A stretch of DNA of 64,000 nucleotides from an uncultured Prevotellaceae bacterium. Its GTDB lineage: Bacteria; Bacteroidota; Bacteroidia; Bacteroidales; Bacteroidaceae. Below, in pieces: positions 14,385 to 23,441 of this stretch. The position numbers and the translations under genes were made by a program. The stretch lies in assembly GCA_900318555.1 (NCBI GenBank), contig ONKX01000004.1, positions 33,692-97,691 of the forward strand, written 5' to 3'. The notes under the pieces were generated by a model. That model ran no database searches and had not been told where the DNA came from. It saw only the letters and a program-made list of their open reading frames with translations. The first letter of the stretch is position 1. Each line of letters opens with the position of its first letter.

Positions 14385-17300
14385 TTAGTCAAAGAATCCG
14401 AAGCCGCCGATGGTGGTGAGCATGCGCTCTACATAGTCCCATGACGTCGGCGAGAATTCGAATCCCATTCGATAAAGCACCTGGGTGGTATAGTCGTTGT
14501 CGCGCTGGACATCGGCAGTGGTCTGACCGTGAGCCATGTCCTTATAGGCGAGCAAGGCAGCCATCTGCTTGGCCTTCTGCGGGTCTTGTTCAGCCTCGTC
14601 CATTGCATGCTGGAACTCCTCCTGCTCGACAAAGCGGATGCCACCCGTGACACTGGTAAGACCAGAGAGCACATCGCCGAGGAACTGGCCGTGGATGTTG
14701 TAGGGATGGAATACGACACACTCCTTAGGCGTCTGGGCCAGCAGTACGATGGCCTGGCTCACCTCATTGATGGGCGAGAACTCCACACGTTTGTTACGCA
14801 TTGCGTAAGGACAGCAACCGAGCATGTTGTAGATGCGGATGCGACCCATGAACGAGTTGGTGGAGAAATTAGCCTGGAACTCACCATCGGTAGAGCGGGC
14901 GGCAAGGTTACCCACACGCATGATCTTCGCATTGAGACCGTGGAGGGCGACAGCATCGAGGATGAGCCGCTCGGCCATGAACTTCGAATAGATGTACTGG
15001 TTGCCCAGATACTGACCCATATAGAGACGCTGCTCAGTAAATACCTCGTCCTTGATTTCGCCTACCCAGAGACCGCGGGTGCTGGCAGTGGAGATATGGA
15101 TGAGCTTGGCTCCCGTCTTGATACAGAAGTCAACACACCGCTGGGCACCTCCGATATTGACGTCCTCAATCTCGGTACCTTCTGAGAAATGCTTCACCAC
15201 GGCAGCACAGTTGAAGACAGTATCCACCTTCAGACTGGTGTCGATATCCTGCGTGACATCGCCAAGAACAATATGGATGCGTTGGCCAAACATATCCTTG
15301 AAAGACTGGGCAAAATAATAGAATAGTAATGTACGCAGGCGACTCTCTGCGGCTTCCTGGTTCTTGCCACGCACCAGACAGTAGATATGAGGAGCATCGC
15401 TGTCGATCAGCTCGCGCAGGATGTGGATGCCCAGATAGCCTGTGGCGCCGGTAATCAGGATGTTGCCCAACGACTGACGCTCGCCCATGCGGAAGAATCC
15501 CAGCGTGTTACGCTGCAAGAGGTTGTTGATGGCCGTATAGTCGAAGCTGGCAACAGGGTCATCCTCCTTGGGCTTTGTTGAATCGACGGCTTCACCTGTT
15601 ATCAGGCATGCCAACTGGCGTGGCGTAGGATTGGCAAATACCTCACCATATGACACGTGGAGATTGGCCTTGTCTGCCTCGATGATGACACGAGTGACGA
15701 CGAGCGACGTACCACCGAGTTCGAAGAAGTTGTCGGTAGCACCTACACGGTCCAATTGCAGGATGTTGGCGAAGATGTCGCAGAAGGCACGCTCCGTATC
15801 GTTGGCTGGTGCCTCGTAGTCGCCACTGAGTGCCAGTTGCGGTTCGGGCAGCGACTTGACATCGGTCTTGCCATTGGGCGTCAGCGGCATCTTGTCTAAT
15901 TGCAGATAAGCCGTAGGAACCATGTATTTGGTCAGCGTCTTGCCCAGTTCGGCTTTCAGTGCTGTGATGTCTATAGGACGGTCGGCAGTGAAATAGGCGC
16001 AGAGATGTTCAATGCCCTTGATCTTACCAATCTTCACCACCACGTTCTTCATACCTTCGACAGCAGCCAGTGCGGTTTCCACCTCACCCAACTCGATACG
16101 CAGACCACGTAGTTTGATCTGATTGTCCGTACGGCCGAGGATGACGACATCGCCTTCTTCCGTCCATCGGGCATAGTCGCCCGACTTATAGATACGCACG
16201 CCCTGATAGTCTATGAAGCGTTCGGCAGTCATCTCCGGCAGGTCGTTATAGCCTGTTGCCACACCGATACCGCCAATGTAAAGCTCGCCAACGACACCTA
16301 CCGGCAGTTCGTTGCCGTCGCTGTCGACCACAAACTCCTTGTAGTTGAGCAACGGATGTCCCACACTGACGCGGTCGGTATGTGTGAGTTCCTTACAGTT
16401 GGACGAAACGGTGATTTCCGTAGGACCGTACGTATTGAATATTCTTGCCTGAGGTGCTGCGGCGCGGAGTTTGTCGAGCAAGCCGTCAGCATATTTCTCA
16501 CCACCGCACATGATGACATGACACTGTCCGATAGCCTCGACGAAGGCAGGCAGTTCCATGTATTGCAGCATACGGGAAGGTGTGGCGTTGATGGCATCGG
16601 CTCCAGTACGGCGGAACAGGTCTGCCAGCAATGCAGCATTGGTGGTCTCATCTTCGCTGGCAAAGACCACAGTCTTACCATTGAGCAAGGCAGCACCATA
16701 CTCCTTCATCGACATGTCAAACGACATGGTGGTGACACATAGCAAGGCGTGTACCGTCTCTGCTATAGCATGTATGTGGGTGTTGACAGGATGTGCATAG
16801 AGGTAGTTGACGATACTCTCATGACGCAGCATCACGCCCTTAGGCTTACCAGTAGAACCTGATGTGTAGATTAGGTAACAGAGATCCTGTGGAGTGATGC
16901 CGGCCTCAATGGGTGCACTGCTGTTGTCGGCGGAGAGCAACTGCTCCACGTCAATGGCATTGTCAAAGTCTCCGATACGATCAGCGGTGGTAATGATATA
17001 GGCCGCATGGCTGTCGGTAAGGATGTGCTGTATGCGCTCTGTGGGATATTCGGGATCGCAAGGGATATAGGCGCATCCTGCCTTCATCACACCGAAGGCA
17101 GAGAGCAAGGCTCTCGACGTACGTGGCAGCAAGAGGGCAACACGACTGCGAGGCTCAACACCACGCTGGCGCAATGCATTGGCAATGCGGTTGGTCATGA
17201 TGTCCATCTCGCGATAGGTATAGGTGGCATCGCAGGCAACCAGAGCTTTTACTTCAGGCTGCTTCTCTGCATAGTATGGAATACCATCGTGATAGAACTT

Positions 17301-20300
17301 AAACAGCGGCGTGCCTGTTCCTACCTCGCGCAGATGGCTCAATGCCTCCTCCTGTCGCTCGCTGATGATGGAGAGCTTGCGAACCTTGGCATCGGGGGCA
17401 GCCATGATGCGTTCAACAACGGTTACAATGCTTTCTGCCAACGACGTCGCCAAAGCATCGGAGTAGAGGGAATCATCGTACTGTACCACTACACCACGCG
17501 ACTCAATCTTGATATTGATCTTAAACTTCGGCACGTTCAGTTCGAGCAACTCCTGACCGATGGGCTGACCGCCAACGGTGTACTGCGACAGCACACCTAC
17601 CTGATAGGCAAAAGCGATGGCAGGCATGAAACCATAGTCGGCAGCGATGCGTGCAAACGGATAGTCCTCGTGGCGCAGGGTCTTGTCGAAGGTATCGCTG
17701 ACCTGACGCAGATAGTCTGCCACCGTCACGTCGTCAATCTTCAGACCGAGGGCGAGGGTATTCACGAACATACCTACCGTATCGGCAATCTTGAGGTTCG
17801 AGCGTCCGCTGCTGATGGTGCTGATATAAATCTCGCGATTGTTGGTGTAGCGTGAGATGACGTAGGTCGCTGCAGCAAGATAGAGATGTGCAGGAGTTAT
17901 CTCCTGTCCGCGGCAGAAGGCTGTCGCTTTCTCGAGATTGGTCGGACATACTGCCTCACCGATAAAGCCTTGTTTATCCGTCTTGGGCAGGTCAGCAGGG
18001 ATCTCACTACCACCCTCACAGGTTTGTAGCTTCTCGGCAAAGAACTGCTGGGCAGCCTTAAACTCGTCACTCTCCTCAGCCTTTTGCTGGTCGTTGACAA
18101 AGTCGAGATAGGTGTAACTTTCTTTCTCGACGGAAGAACCGTCGAGCACGGTACCAATCTGACGAATCAGCAGGTCGGCAGAACCTCCGTCGAACAGCAA
18201 ATGATGAACATCCATCAGCAGATGTACCCCGCTCGGCGTCTTCACCACTTTGAACCGATAGAGAGGCGCCTTCTGCAGGTTAAACGGCTGGACGAACTCA
18301 TTCTTGTAAGCCGCCAGTGCCTCATCGCTCATCTCGACAACAGGAACCTCTACAGGTACGCTGTCTGCCAGGGTCTGCACGATGGCATCACCCTCAGTGG
18401 CAAAATGGATGCTTAGCTCCGGGTGCGCTTCGACAACCTGCTTCACAGTATCGGCCAGCTTCTCTGCCTCGACACCAGCAGGATAGTTCAGAAGATAAGG
18501 GATATTATAAATGGTCGATACCGGATTCTTCATGCACTCGAAATACACACCCGTCTGGGCGTAAGAGAGTGGAACGCTGTTAGTGGTGAGAGGTGAGAGG
18601 TGAGAGGTGAGAGAATTGTTCTGCGGTTGAGAGTAATCTCTTACCTCTTGCCCCTTACCTCTTACCTCTAGATAACCCTTCAGTATCTCGTTCTCAATGC
18701 TCTGCAACGTACCAGTCTTCGCCAGCGACTTGGCGTCGAGCTCAACACCAAACTTCTTATGCATCTGAACAGCCAGTTTGATGGCAGAGATAGAGGTTAG
18801 ACCGGCATAGCCAAGAATGGTGGTAATACCGAATTCTTGATTGCCTACAACGGCAGCAATCATCTCGTGCAATTCCTCTTCCAGCACGTTCATCGGCACG
18901 TTGCTCTCTTCCACGACAGCCTGTTTCATTTCCGGCTTTGGCAGTGCCTTCTTGTTCACCTTCTGATTCTGGTTCAATGGAATCTTCTCAATCTGCATCG
19001 TTACGGCAGGCACCATATAAGGCGGTTTCTCATCAAGGATGAAGTTGTTCAGTGCCTCAATGTCTATCTGCTGGTCGCTGACGATATAGGCAGCAATGAA
19101 CTTACCGGCACCTTCACCTTCCATGTCGAAGGCCTGCACGGTAGCATCCTTGATGCCAGGGAACTCACGGATGACGGCCTCTACTTCTTTCAGCTCGATG
19201 CGGAAACCACGAATTTTCACCTGTCCGTCGCGGCGGCCTACAAACTGGATGTCGCCTGAGGGCAGATAGCGCACGATATCGCCAGTCTTATAGATGCGTG
19301 CATACTTTTTATCCTCCGTAAAAGGATTCGGGATATATACTTCTGCTGTCTTCTCAGGACGGTTCAGATAGCCTCGGCTCACCTGAGGACCACTTACCCA
19401 GAGCTCTCCGGCAGCACCCACGGGCAGGCGATGCCCTTGCTGGTCGACAATATAGAGACGTGCATTATCGAGTGACTTACCGATAGGTATATTGTTCAAT
19501 TTCTCAGTGACCGGATGGCAGGTTATGAGAATCGTTGTTTCCGTCGGACCGTATGCGTTATGCATCGTATATCCCTTGGGAGGCGTGAGTGATGCCAGCT
19601 TCTCACCACCAGTAGTAAGATGTTTCAGGCTGTGGTTTTCGATGCTGGTAGCAAACTGATAGGCCACCTGCGTGGTCATAAAGGCATTGGTAATCAGCTC
19701 CTTTTCTATATAGTCGTTCAGTGCCACCAAGTCCAAGCGCAGTTCCTCTGGAATGATATAGACACTGGCACCACGTGTAAGAGCCGGATACATATCGTAC
19801 ATACAGGCGTCGAAACCATAGCTGGCATAGGCGGTCACCTTATCCGTAGGCTGGAGGTCGTAGTAGCGATGATACCAGTGGAGAAATGCCACCAAGTTGG
19901 AGTGTACGAGCTGGCATCCCTTCGGCACACCCGTCGAACCACTCGTATAGAGCATGATGTAAAGCGACGAGGGCTTTACTTCGGGCAATGCCATGTCGAG
20001 TGCCGGCAACTGCTTCAGTTCTTTCGTCAGCAGTACGTCGCCCTGATACTCGTCTACGATGTCTCTGAGTTCTTCGTCGGCAATGAGCAATTTGGCACCG
20101 GCATCCTGCATCATGAAGTTCAGACGCTCCTTCGGATAAGTAGGATCCAGCGGCTGATAGGCACAACCGGCCTTCATGACACCGATGGAGGCAATGGCCA
20201 TCCACTCACATCGTGGAATCAATACCGATACAACATCCTCCTCTCCCAGTCCTTTCTTCGCAATACAGCCAGCAATACGGTCGCTGAGTTCGTCGACTTC

Positions 20301-21683
20301 CTTGTAAGTATAGCGATTCTCCTTATACACCACTGCGATATTGTCAGGTGTAGCCTTCGCTTGACTTCGGAACAACGAGACGACGGTCTGTGTGTCGTCG
20401 TAATCCACATCTTTCTGGTTGAACGTGTCCAACAGGTCGATCTGGGCTTGTGTGGCGATGCTGATGTCGCTGAGCAGGGTTTGCGTCAGGAAACCATTCA
20501 CCACGGCCTCATAACTCTCCAGAAACTGGCTGATGAGGGCCTCGCTGTATTCATTGCTGTTGTATTCGGCTTTCACCTGATATTTGCCGTTCAGGATAAA
20601 TGCCTTGATGTATAACGACTGGTCCAGCGTGCTGTTACACAGGCGGACGGTCTTCATCGGCTTACCGCACAGCTGCTCGTCGGCAAACAACATTCCGTGC
20701 CAGGCGAAACTCGAATTAAACTGCAGACCGAGGTCGTTGACCGCATCGCTGAAGGCATAGGCCTCGTACTTGCGGCATCCGCCCATCTGCTCTTGTCCGG
20801 CTTTCAGGTAGTCGAGCACCGTCGTCTGGTTGTCATATTTGGCATAGACAGGCAACGACTTGACAGTCATACCGACAGAGTGCAGGAACCGTTTGTCCGT
20901 TCGGCCATTATAGATGGTAAAGAAGAGTGACTCCTGCTCGTTATTGTATCTCGCCAACAGGAAGGAATAGGCCGTTGTAAAGAAGTTGCTCTTGAAGATG
21001 CCGTTATCCTTGCAGAATGAATCGACGAGTGCCGTGTCAATTGCCAGCGTGCGCACCATCGAGGCTTCTGAATGCTCTTCTATCTCCAAGTCGGGAGCCA
21101 GTGGGGTATAGGTATCGCCACAGTCAAAGGTCTGGGCATACCACTTTTTGCCTTCTTCGAAGGCGGGCGTTTTTCGTAATTCTGCCTCAGCGATGGCAAC
21201 CTCTGCCATTGTCAGCTGCTCTGGTGCCAGTTCACCACCGTTATAAGCGGTCTCCACGTCGCTAAGCATCACCTTGAGCGTCGTGCCGTCACCGATGATG
21301 TGGTGAATATCCAGGAAGAAGTAGTAGTGCTCGCTGTCGTGCAGCAGACGGATACGGAACAGTCTGTCTTCGTAGAGGTTGAAGGGCTGTATCAGCTCTT
21401 TCTTTACAGCCTCGATGTCATCGACTTCTTCGACGGCGAGTGTAAAGGTTTCGCTGTCGTCGACGGTCTGCAGGGGCTCACCGTCGTCACGCAGTTCTAT
21501 GTGGGTGAAAAGCGTGGGGTGGGCGGCTACGGCTGCCTCTATGGCCTTTGCCAGGCGGTTACCGTCCAGACTACCGTCTAAGATATAAAAATAAGGAAGA
21601 TTATAACGGGCTTCTCCTTCATAGCCCACACACTCGGCATAAATGCCAAATTGCGTTTTTGATAAAGGTGCAGTAGTTTTCAT
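14385..21683 (-). CDS. Non-ribosomal peptide synthetase NRPS-2, C-A-T-C-A-T-reductase
   Basis: From the ATG at 21683 (MKTTAPLSKTQFG), 2432 residues. Domains: condensation (HHIIGDG near 128); adenylation (YTSGSTGVPKG near 581, NAYGPTE, YKTGD); carrier (GLTSISAIKL, Ser near 963); condensation (HHLLFDG near 1158); adenylation (YTSGSTGKPKG near 1610, NTYGPTE); carrier (GGTSLVVTR, Ser near 1993); thioester reductase (TGATGYLG near 2080, YIYSK near 2231). All key residues are intact, so it is predicted to make a dipeptide and release it by NAD(P)H-dependent reduction. By alignment to GrsA, the second A domain has Lys at position 239, which would suit an acidic side chain; this is a weak inference. 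From the A8 motif through T1 into C2 it is almost identical to NRPS-1, indicating duplication or gene conversion. Confidence 0.95.
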   Translation of the reverse strand: MKTTAPLSKTQFGIYAECVGYEGEARYNLPYFYILDGSLDGNRLAKAIEAAVAAHPTLFTHIELRDDGEPLQTVDDSETFTLAVEEVDDIEAVKKELIQPFNLYEDRLFRIRLLHDSEHYYFFLDIHHIIGDGTTLKVMLSDVETAYNGGELAPEQLTMAEVAIAEAELRKTPAFEEGKKWYAQTFDCGDTYTPLAPDLEIEEHSEASMVRTLAIDTALVDSFCKDNGIFKSNFFTTAYSFLLARYNNEQESLFFTIYNGRTDKRFLHSVGMTVKSLPVYAKYDNQTTVLDYLKAGQEQMGGCRKYEAYAFSDAVNDLGLQFNSSFAWHGMLFADEQLCGKPMKTVRLCNSTLDQSLYIKAFILNGKYQVKAEYNSNEYSEALISQFLESYEAVVNGFLTQTLLSDISIATQAQIDLLDTFNQKDVDYDDTQTVVSLFRSQAKATPDNIAVVYKENRYTYKEVDELSDRIAGCIAKKGLGEEDVVSVLIPRCEWMAIASIGVMKAGCAYQPLDPTYPKERLNFMMQDAGAKLLIADEELRDIVDEYQGDVLLTKELKQLPALDMALPEVKPSSLYIMLYTSGSTGVPKGCQLVHSNLVAFLHWYHRYYDLQPTDKVTAYASYGFDACMYDMYPALTRGASVYIIPEELRLDLVALNDYIEKELITNAFMTTQVAYQFATSIENHSLKHLTTGGEKLASLTPPKGYTMHNAYGPTETTILITCHPVTEKLNNIPIGKSLDNARLYIVDQQGHRLPVGAAGELWVSGPQVSRGYLNRPEKTAEVYIPNPFTEDKKYARIYKTGDIVRYLPSGDIQFVGRRDGQVKIRGFRIELKEVEAVIREFPGIKDATVQAFDMEGEGAGKFIAAYIVSDQQIDIEALNNFILDEKPPYMVPAVTMQIEKIPLNQNQKVNKKALPKPEMKQAVVEESNVPMNVLEEELHEMIAAVVGNQEFGITTILGYAGLTSISAIKLAVQMHKKFGVELDAKSLAKTGTLQSIENEILKGYLEVRGKGQEVRDYSQPQNNSLTSHLSPLTTNSVPLSYAQTGVYFECMKNPVSTIYNIPYLLNYPAGVEAEKLADTVKQVVEAHPELSIHFATEGDAIVQTLADSVPVEVPVVEMSDEALAAYKNEFVQPFNLQKAPLYRFKVVKTPSGVHLLMDVHHLLFDGGSADLLIRQIGTVLDGSSVEKESYTYLDFVNDQQKAEESDEFKAAQQFFAEKLQTCEGGSEIPADLPKTDKQGFIGEAVCPTNLEKATAFCRGQEITPAHLYLAAATYVISRYTNNREIYISTISSGRSNLKIADTVGMFVNTLALGLKIDDVTVADYLRQVSDTFDKTLRHEDYPFARIAADYGFMPAIAFAYQVGVLSQYTVGGQPIGQELLELNVPKFKINIKIESRGVVVQYDDSLYSDALATSLAESIVTVVERIMAAPDAKVRKLSIISERQEEALSHLREVGTGTPLFKFYHDGIPYYAEKQPEVKALVACDATYTYREMDIMTNRIANALRQRGVEPRSRVALLLPRTSRALLSAFGVMKAGCAYIPCDPEYPTERIQHILTDSHAAYIITTADRIGDFDNAIDVEQLLSADNSSAPIEAGITPQDLCYLIYTSGSTGKPKGVMLRHESIVNYLYAHPVNTHIHAIAETVHALLCVTTMSFDMSMKEYGAALLNGKTVVFASEDETTNAALLADLFRRTGADAINATPSRMLQYMELPAFVEAIGQCHVIMCGGEKYADGLLDKLRAAAPQARIFNTYGPTEITVSSNCKELTHTDRVSVGHPLLNYKEFVVDSDGNELPVGVVGELYIGGIGVATGYNDLPEMTAERFIDYQGVRIYKSGDYARWTEEGDVVILGRTDNQIKLRGLRIELGEVETALAAVEGMKNVVVKIGKIKGIEHLCAYFTADRPIDITALKAELGKTLTKYMVPTAYLQLDKMPLTPNGKTDVKSLPEPQLALSGDYEAPANDTERAFCDIFANILQLDRVGATDNFFELGGTSLVVTRVIIEADKANLHVSYGEVFANPTPRQLACLITGEAVDSTKPKEDDPVASFDYTAINNLLQRNTLGFFRMGERQSLGNILITGATGYLGIHILRELIDSDAPHIYCLVRGKNQEAAESRLRTLLFYYFAQSFKDMFGQRIHIVLGDVTQDIDTSLKVDTVFNCAAVVKHFSEGTEIEDVNIGGAQRCVDFCIKTGAKLIHISTASTRGLWVGEIKDEVFTEQRLYMGQYLGNQYIYSKFMAERLILDAVALHGLNAKIMRVGNLAARSTDGEFQANFSTNSFMGRIRIYNMLGCCPYAMRNKRVEFSPINEVSQAIVLLAQTPKECVVFHPYNIHGQFLGDVLSGLTSVTGGIRFVEQEEFQHAMDEAEQDPQKAKQMAALLAYKDMAHGQTTADVQRDNDYTTQVLYRMGFEFSPTSWDYVERMLTTIGGFGFFD
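18581..18671. repeat. Inverted GAGGTGA heptamer arrays in the NRPS-2 T1-C2 linker
   Basis: Same structure as the element at 9826-9916: GAGGTGA heptamers, the central TTCTGCGGTTGAGAG, then complementary CTTACCTCT heptamers. It encodes SQPQNNSLTSHLSPLTTN in the T-C linker. Confidence 0.8.
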
Positions 21684-21696
21684 ATTTATACTTTTT

Positions 21697-21730
21697 TTGT
21701 TTTCAATTATCAATTGTCAATTATCAATTA
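21697..21730. repeat. CAATTAT/CAATTGT heptamer repeat in the leader of NRPS-2
   Basis: TTTTCAATTATCAATTGTCA followed by ATTATCAATTA lies between the outer-membrane protein stop and the NRPS-2 start. It is one of the same repeat types that occur inside the synthetase genes. Confidence 0.7.
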
Positions 21731-21732
21731 AC

Positions 21733-23073
21733 TCAGAATTTTGTTGTGAAAAGACTCGGTGAGACAACCAGCGAGAACCAGCCCCAACGGGCGGTCTTAC
21801 TGCTATTGCCTTGTTTCAGACGGTCCATGGTCTCAGTACCGAACATCATGGTGTAGCCTGCCGTCAGCGAGATGTCCTTCGTAAAACGATAGCTGGCTTG
21901 CAGGTCGATGCTATGACCTAACGTGCTATTCAGGTTGGTCAGTTGTGTCGTTACAGCCAGATAGTGATAGGTTGCACTACAGTCGAAATTGGCGACGGGA
22001 CGGCCGAAGGCTCCGACGAAGGCATTCTGCAGACCAGGGGTAAAGCCATTGATGTAGGCTTCCTCATAGAAATAGTCCATGATACCATAGAACTTGGCGC
22101 GTGAGCCGTAAAGGGGGGTGAAGCCCCTTGCAACATCATGCAGGACCGTACCGATTTGGCCAGGTTTAGGGACGGCCACATAGTCGTCGCCGCTCAGGTA
22201 GTCGTAACCCAACGTAAAGCCGTAGTTGTCGGAGGGAGTGATGGTGGCTTTCGCGCTGGCCATCCAGGCTTCAATTTTACCAGCCGATTTCATCAAGGGG
22301 TCTACAAACTTACCTCCCTGCCGATAATATGCGCCTTCCAGCGTCATAAACTTGGGATGATAGTTCACGTATCCACCATACATCTGCTGGTACACCGTCG
22401 AAGGCGGATTGTCCTCTTTTCCGGGTTCACCAGACTGCAATCCTACATTCATGAAAAGCAAGGACGCTCCTAACGGAAACTTGGGCACATCATAGTGATA
22501 CCATACGGTTTGCATAGTCTTGTAAGCCTGTGAACCGCCTGTATAGAAGGTACTCTTATACACGTTTTCGGCATTCTGGTTATAGCCTAAGATGGCGTGA
22601 ACCTGATGCCCATAGCCTTCGTATCCCACTCGTAATACGTCGTGCGACAGAGCAGCCATCGCAAAGTCGTTGGTGCCGATGATACGCTCATCGTCGTATG
22701 ACAGGGCGATACGACCGACCTGTGCGAAGAGACCGTTCTTTGCCGTCATCTTCACCCATCCCTCATAGAGGTTGAGTGCCTGATTACCACTCGTGCCCCA
22801 CACAGACTTGTTCTGAATGACCGCATGAGCCTGCAAATAGGGTCGCGCATAGTCCACTATCAGACGAGTACGTCCTAGAAGGAAGTTCGACTTATCCTCC
22901 ATTTCCTCATCCTTGTCTACGGGCAGACCACCTCTCACGATTTCTCCATGCGTCATAAAATTCAAACCAAAGCTCAGGGTGTTGACCTTGGTAGAATCAG
23001 TCTGTGCTTGCACGCTTATCAACGGCAACTGCAGGGCAACAACAAGGCATGATCTTATCAGTCTTTGCTTCAT
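21733..23073 (-). CDS. Outer-membrane beta-barrel protein (alginate-export/porin-like)
   Basis: A 446-residue protein with a clear signal peptide (MKQRLIRSCLVVALQLPLIS, cleavage after VQAQ). A long series of alternating hydrophobic strands follows, and the protein ends SLFTTKF with a C-terminal Phe, the signature of an outer-membrane barrel. Length and the opening ...NTLSFGLNFMTHGEIVRGG suggest an alginate-export or porin-like family, but the exact family is unsure. It lies between the STAS gene (19 bases) and NRPS-2 (49 bases) on the same strand. Passage of the NRPS product through the outer membrane is an attractive but untested role. Confidence 0.7.
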   Translation of the reverse strand: MKQRLIRSCLVVALQLPLISVQAQTDSTKVNTLSFGLNFMTHGEIVRGGLPVDKDEEMEDKSNFLLGRTRLIVDYARPYLQAHAVIQNKSVWGTSGNQALNLYEGWVKMTAKNGLFAQVGRIALSYDDERIIGTNDFAMAALSHDVLRVGYEGYGHQVHAILGYNQNAENVYKSTFYTGGSQAYKTMQTVWYHYDVPKFPLGASLLFMNVGLQSGEPGKEDNPPSTVYQQMYGGYVNYHPKFMTLEGAYYRQGGKFVDPLMKSAGKIEAWMASAKATITPSDNYGFTLGYDYLSGDDYVAVPKPGQIGTVLHDVARGFTPLYGSRAKFYGIMDYFYEEAYINGFTPGLQNAFVGAFGRPVANFDCSATYHYLAVTTQLTNLNSTLGHSIDLQASYRFTKDISLTAGYTMMFGTETMDRLKQGNSSKTARWGWFSLVVSPSLFTTKF

Positions 23074-23092
23074 GCTGTTGGTGGATTTTGGG

Positions 23093-23395
23093 TTATTCGA
23101 ACTCGAAAATGCTGATGAATCCTGTCAGTTTAAACACGTTCTTGATGTCGTCGTTCACACCACGCATCACGACATGGCTGCCTGTGGTTTTGGCACCTTT
23201 TAGGATGCTGATCAAGATGCGCAGACCGCTGGAGGCGATATACTCCAGATTGGTGCAGTCGATGATGACATCTTTGCCGTCACTGGTATAAAGCGGTTTC
23301 AGGATTTCTTCTACTTCAACAGCTGCTGCAGTGTCTAACTCTCCTTCTAACGTGGCAACATACTTGCCATCGATTTCTTCTAATTTTGCGTTCAT
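23093..23395 (-). CDS. STAS domain protein, anti-sigma factor antagonist (SpoIIAA/RsbV-like)
   Basis: A 100-residue single STAS domain. It shows VDC-like TNLEYIASSGLRILISILKG, where the Ser-Ser-Gly turn holds the residue phosphorylated by RsbW/SpoIIAB-type kinases. The protein would be switched between phosphorylated (inactive) and free forms and bind an anti-sigma or other partner. It starts 46 bases after the phosphatase gene, whose PP2C and ATPase domains are its natural phosphatase and kinase. The downstream target is not visible in the window: no anti-sigma or sigma gene is nearby. Confidence 0.9.
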   Translation of the reverse strand: MNAKLEEIDGKYVATLEGELDTAAAVEVEEILKPLYTSDGKDVIIDCTNLEYIASSGLRILISILKGAKTTGSHVVMRGVNDDIKNVFKLTGFISIFEFE

Positions 23396-23441
23396 AATCT
23401 TTTTAATTTTATAATTTTATAGTTTTTACCTTTTTACTTTT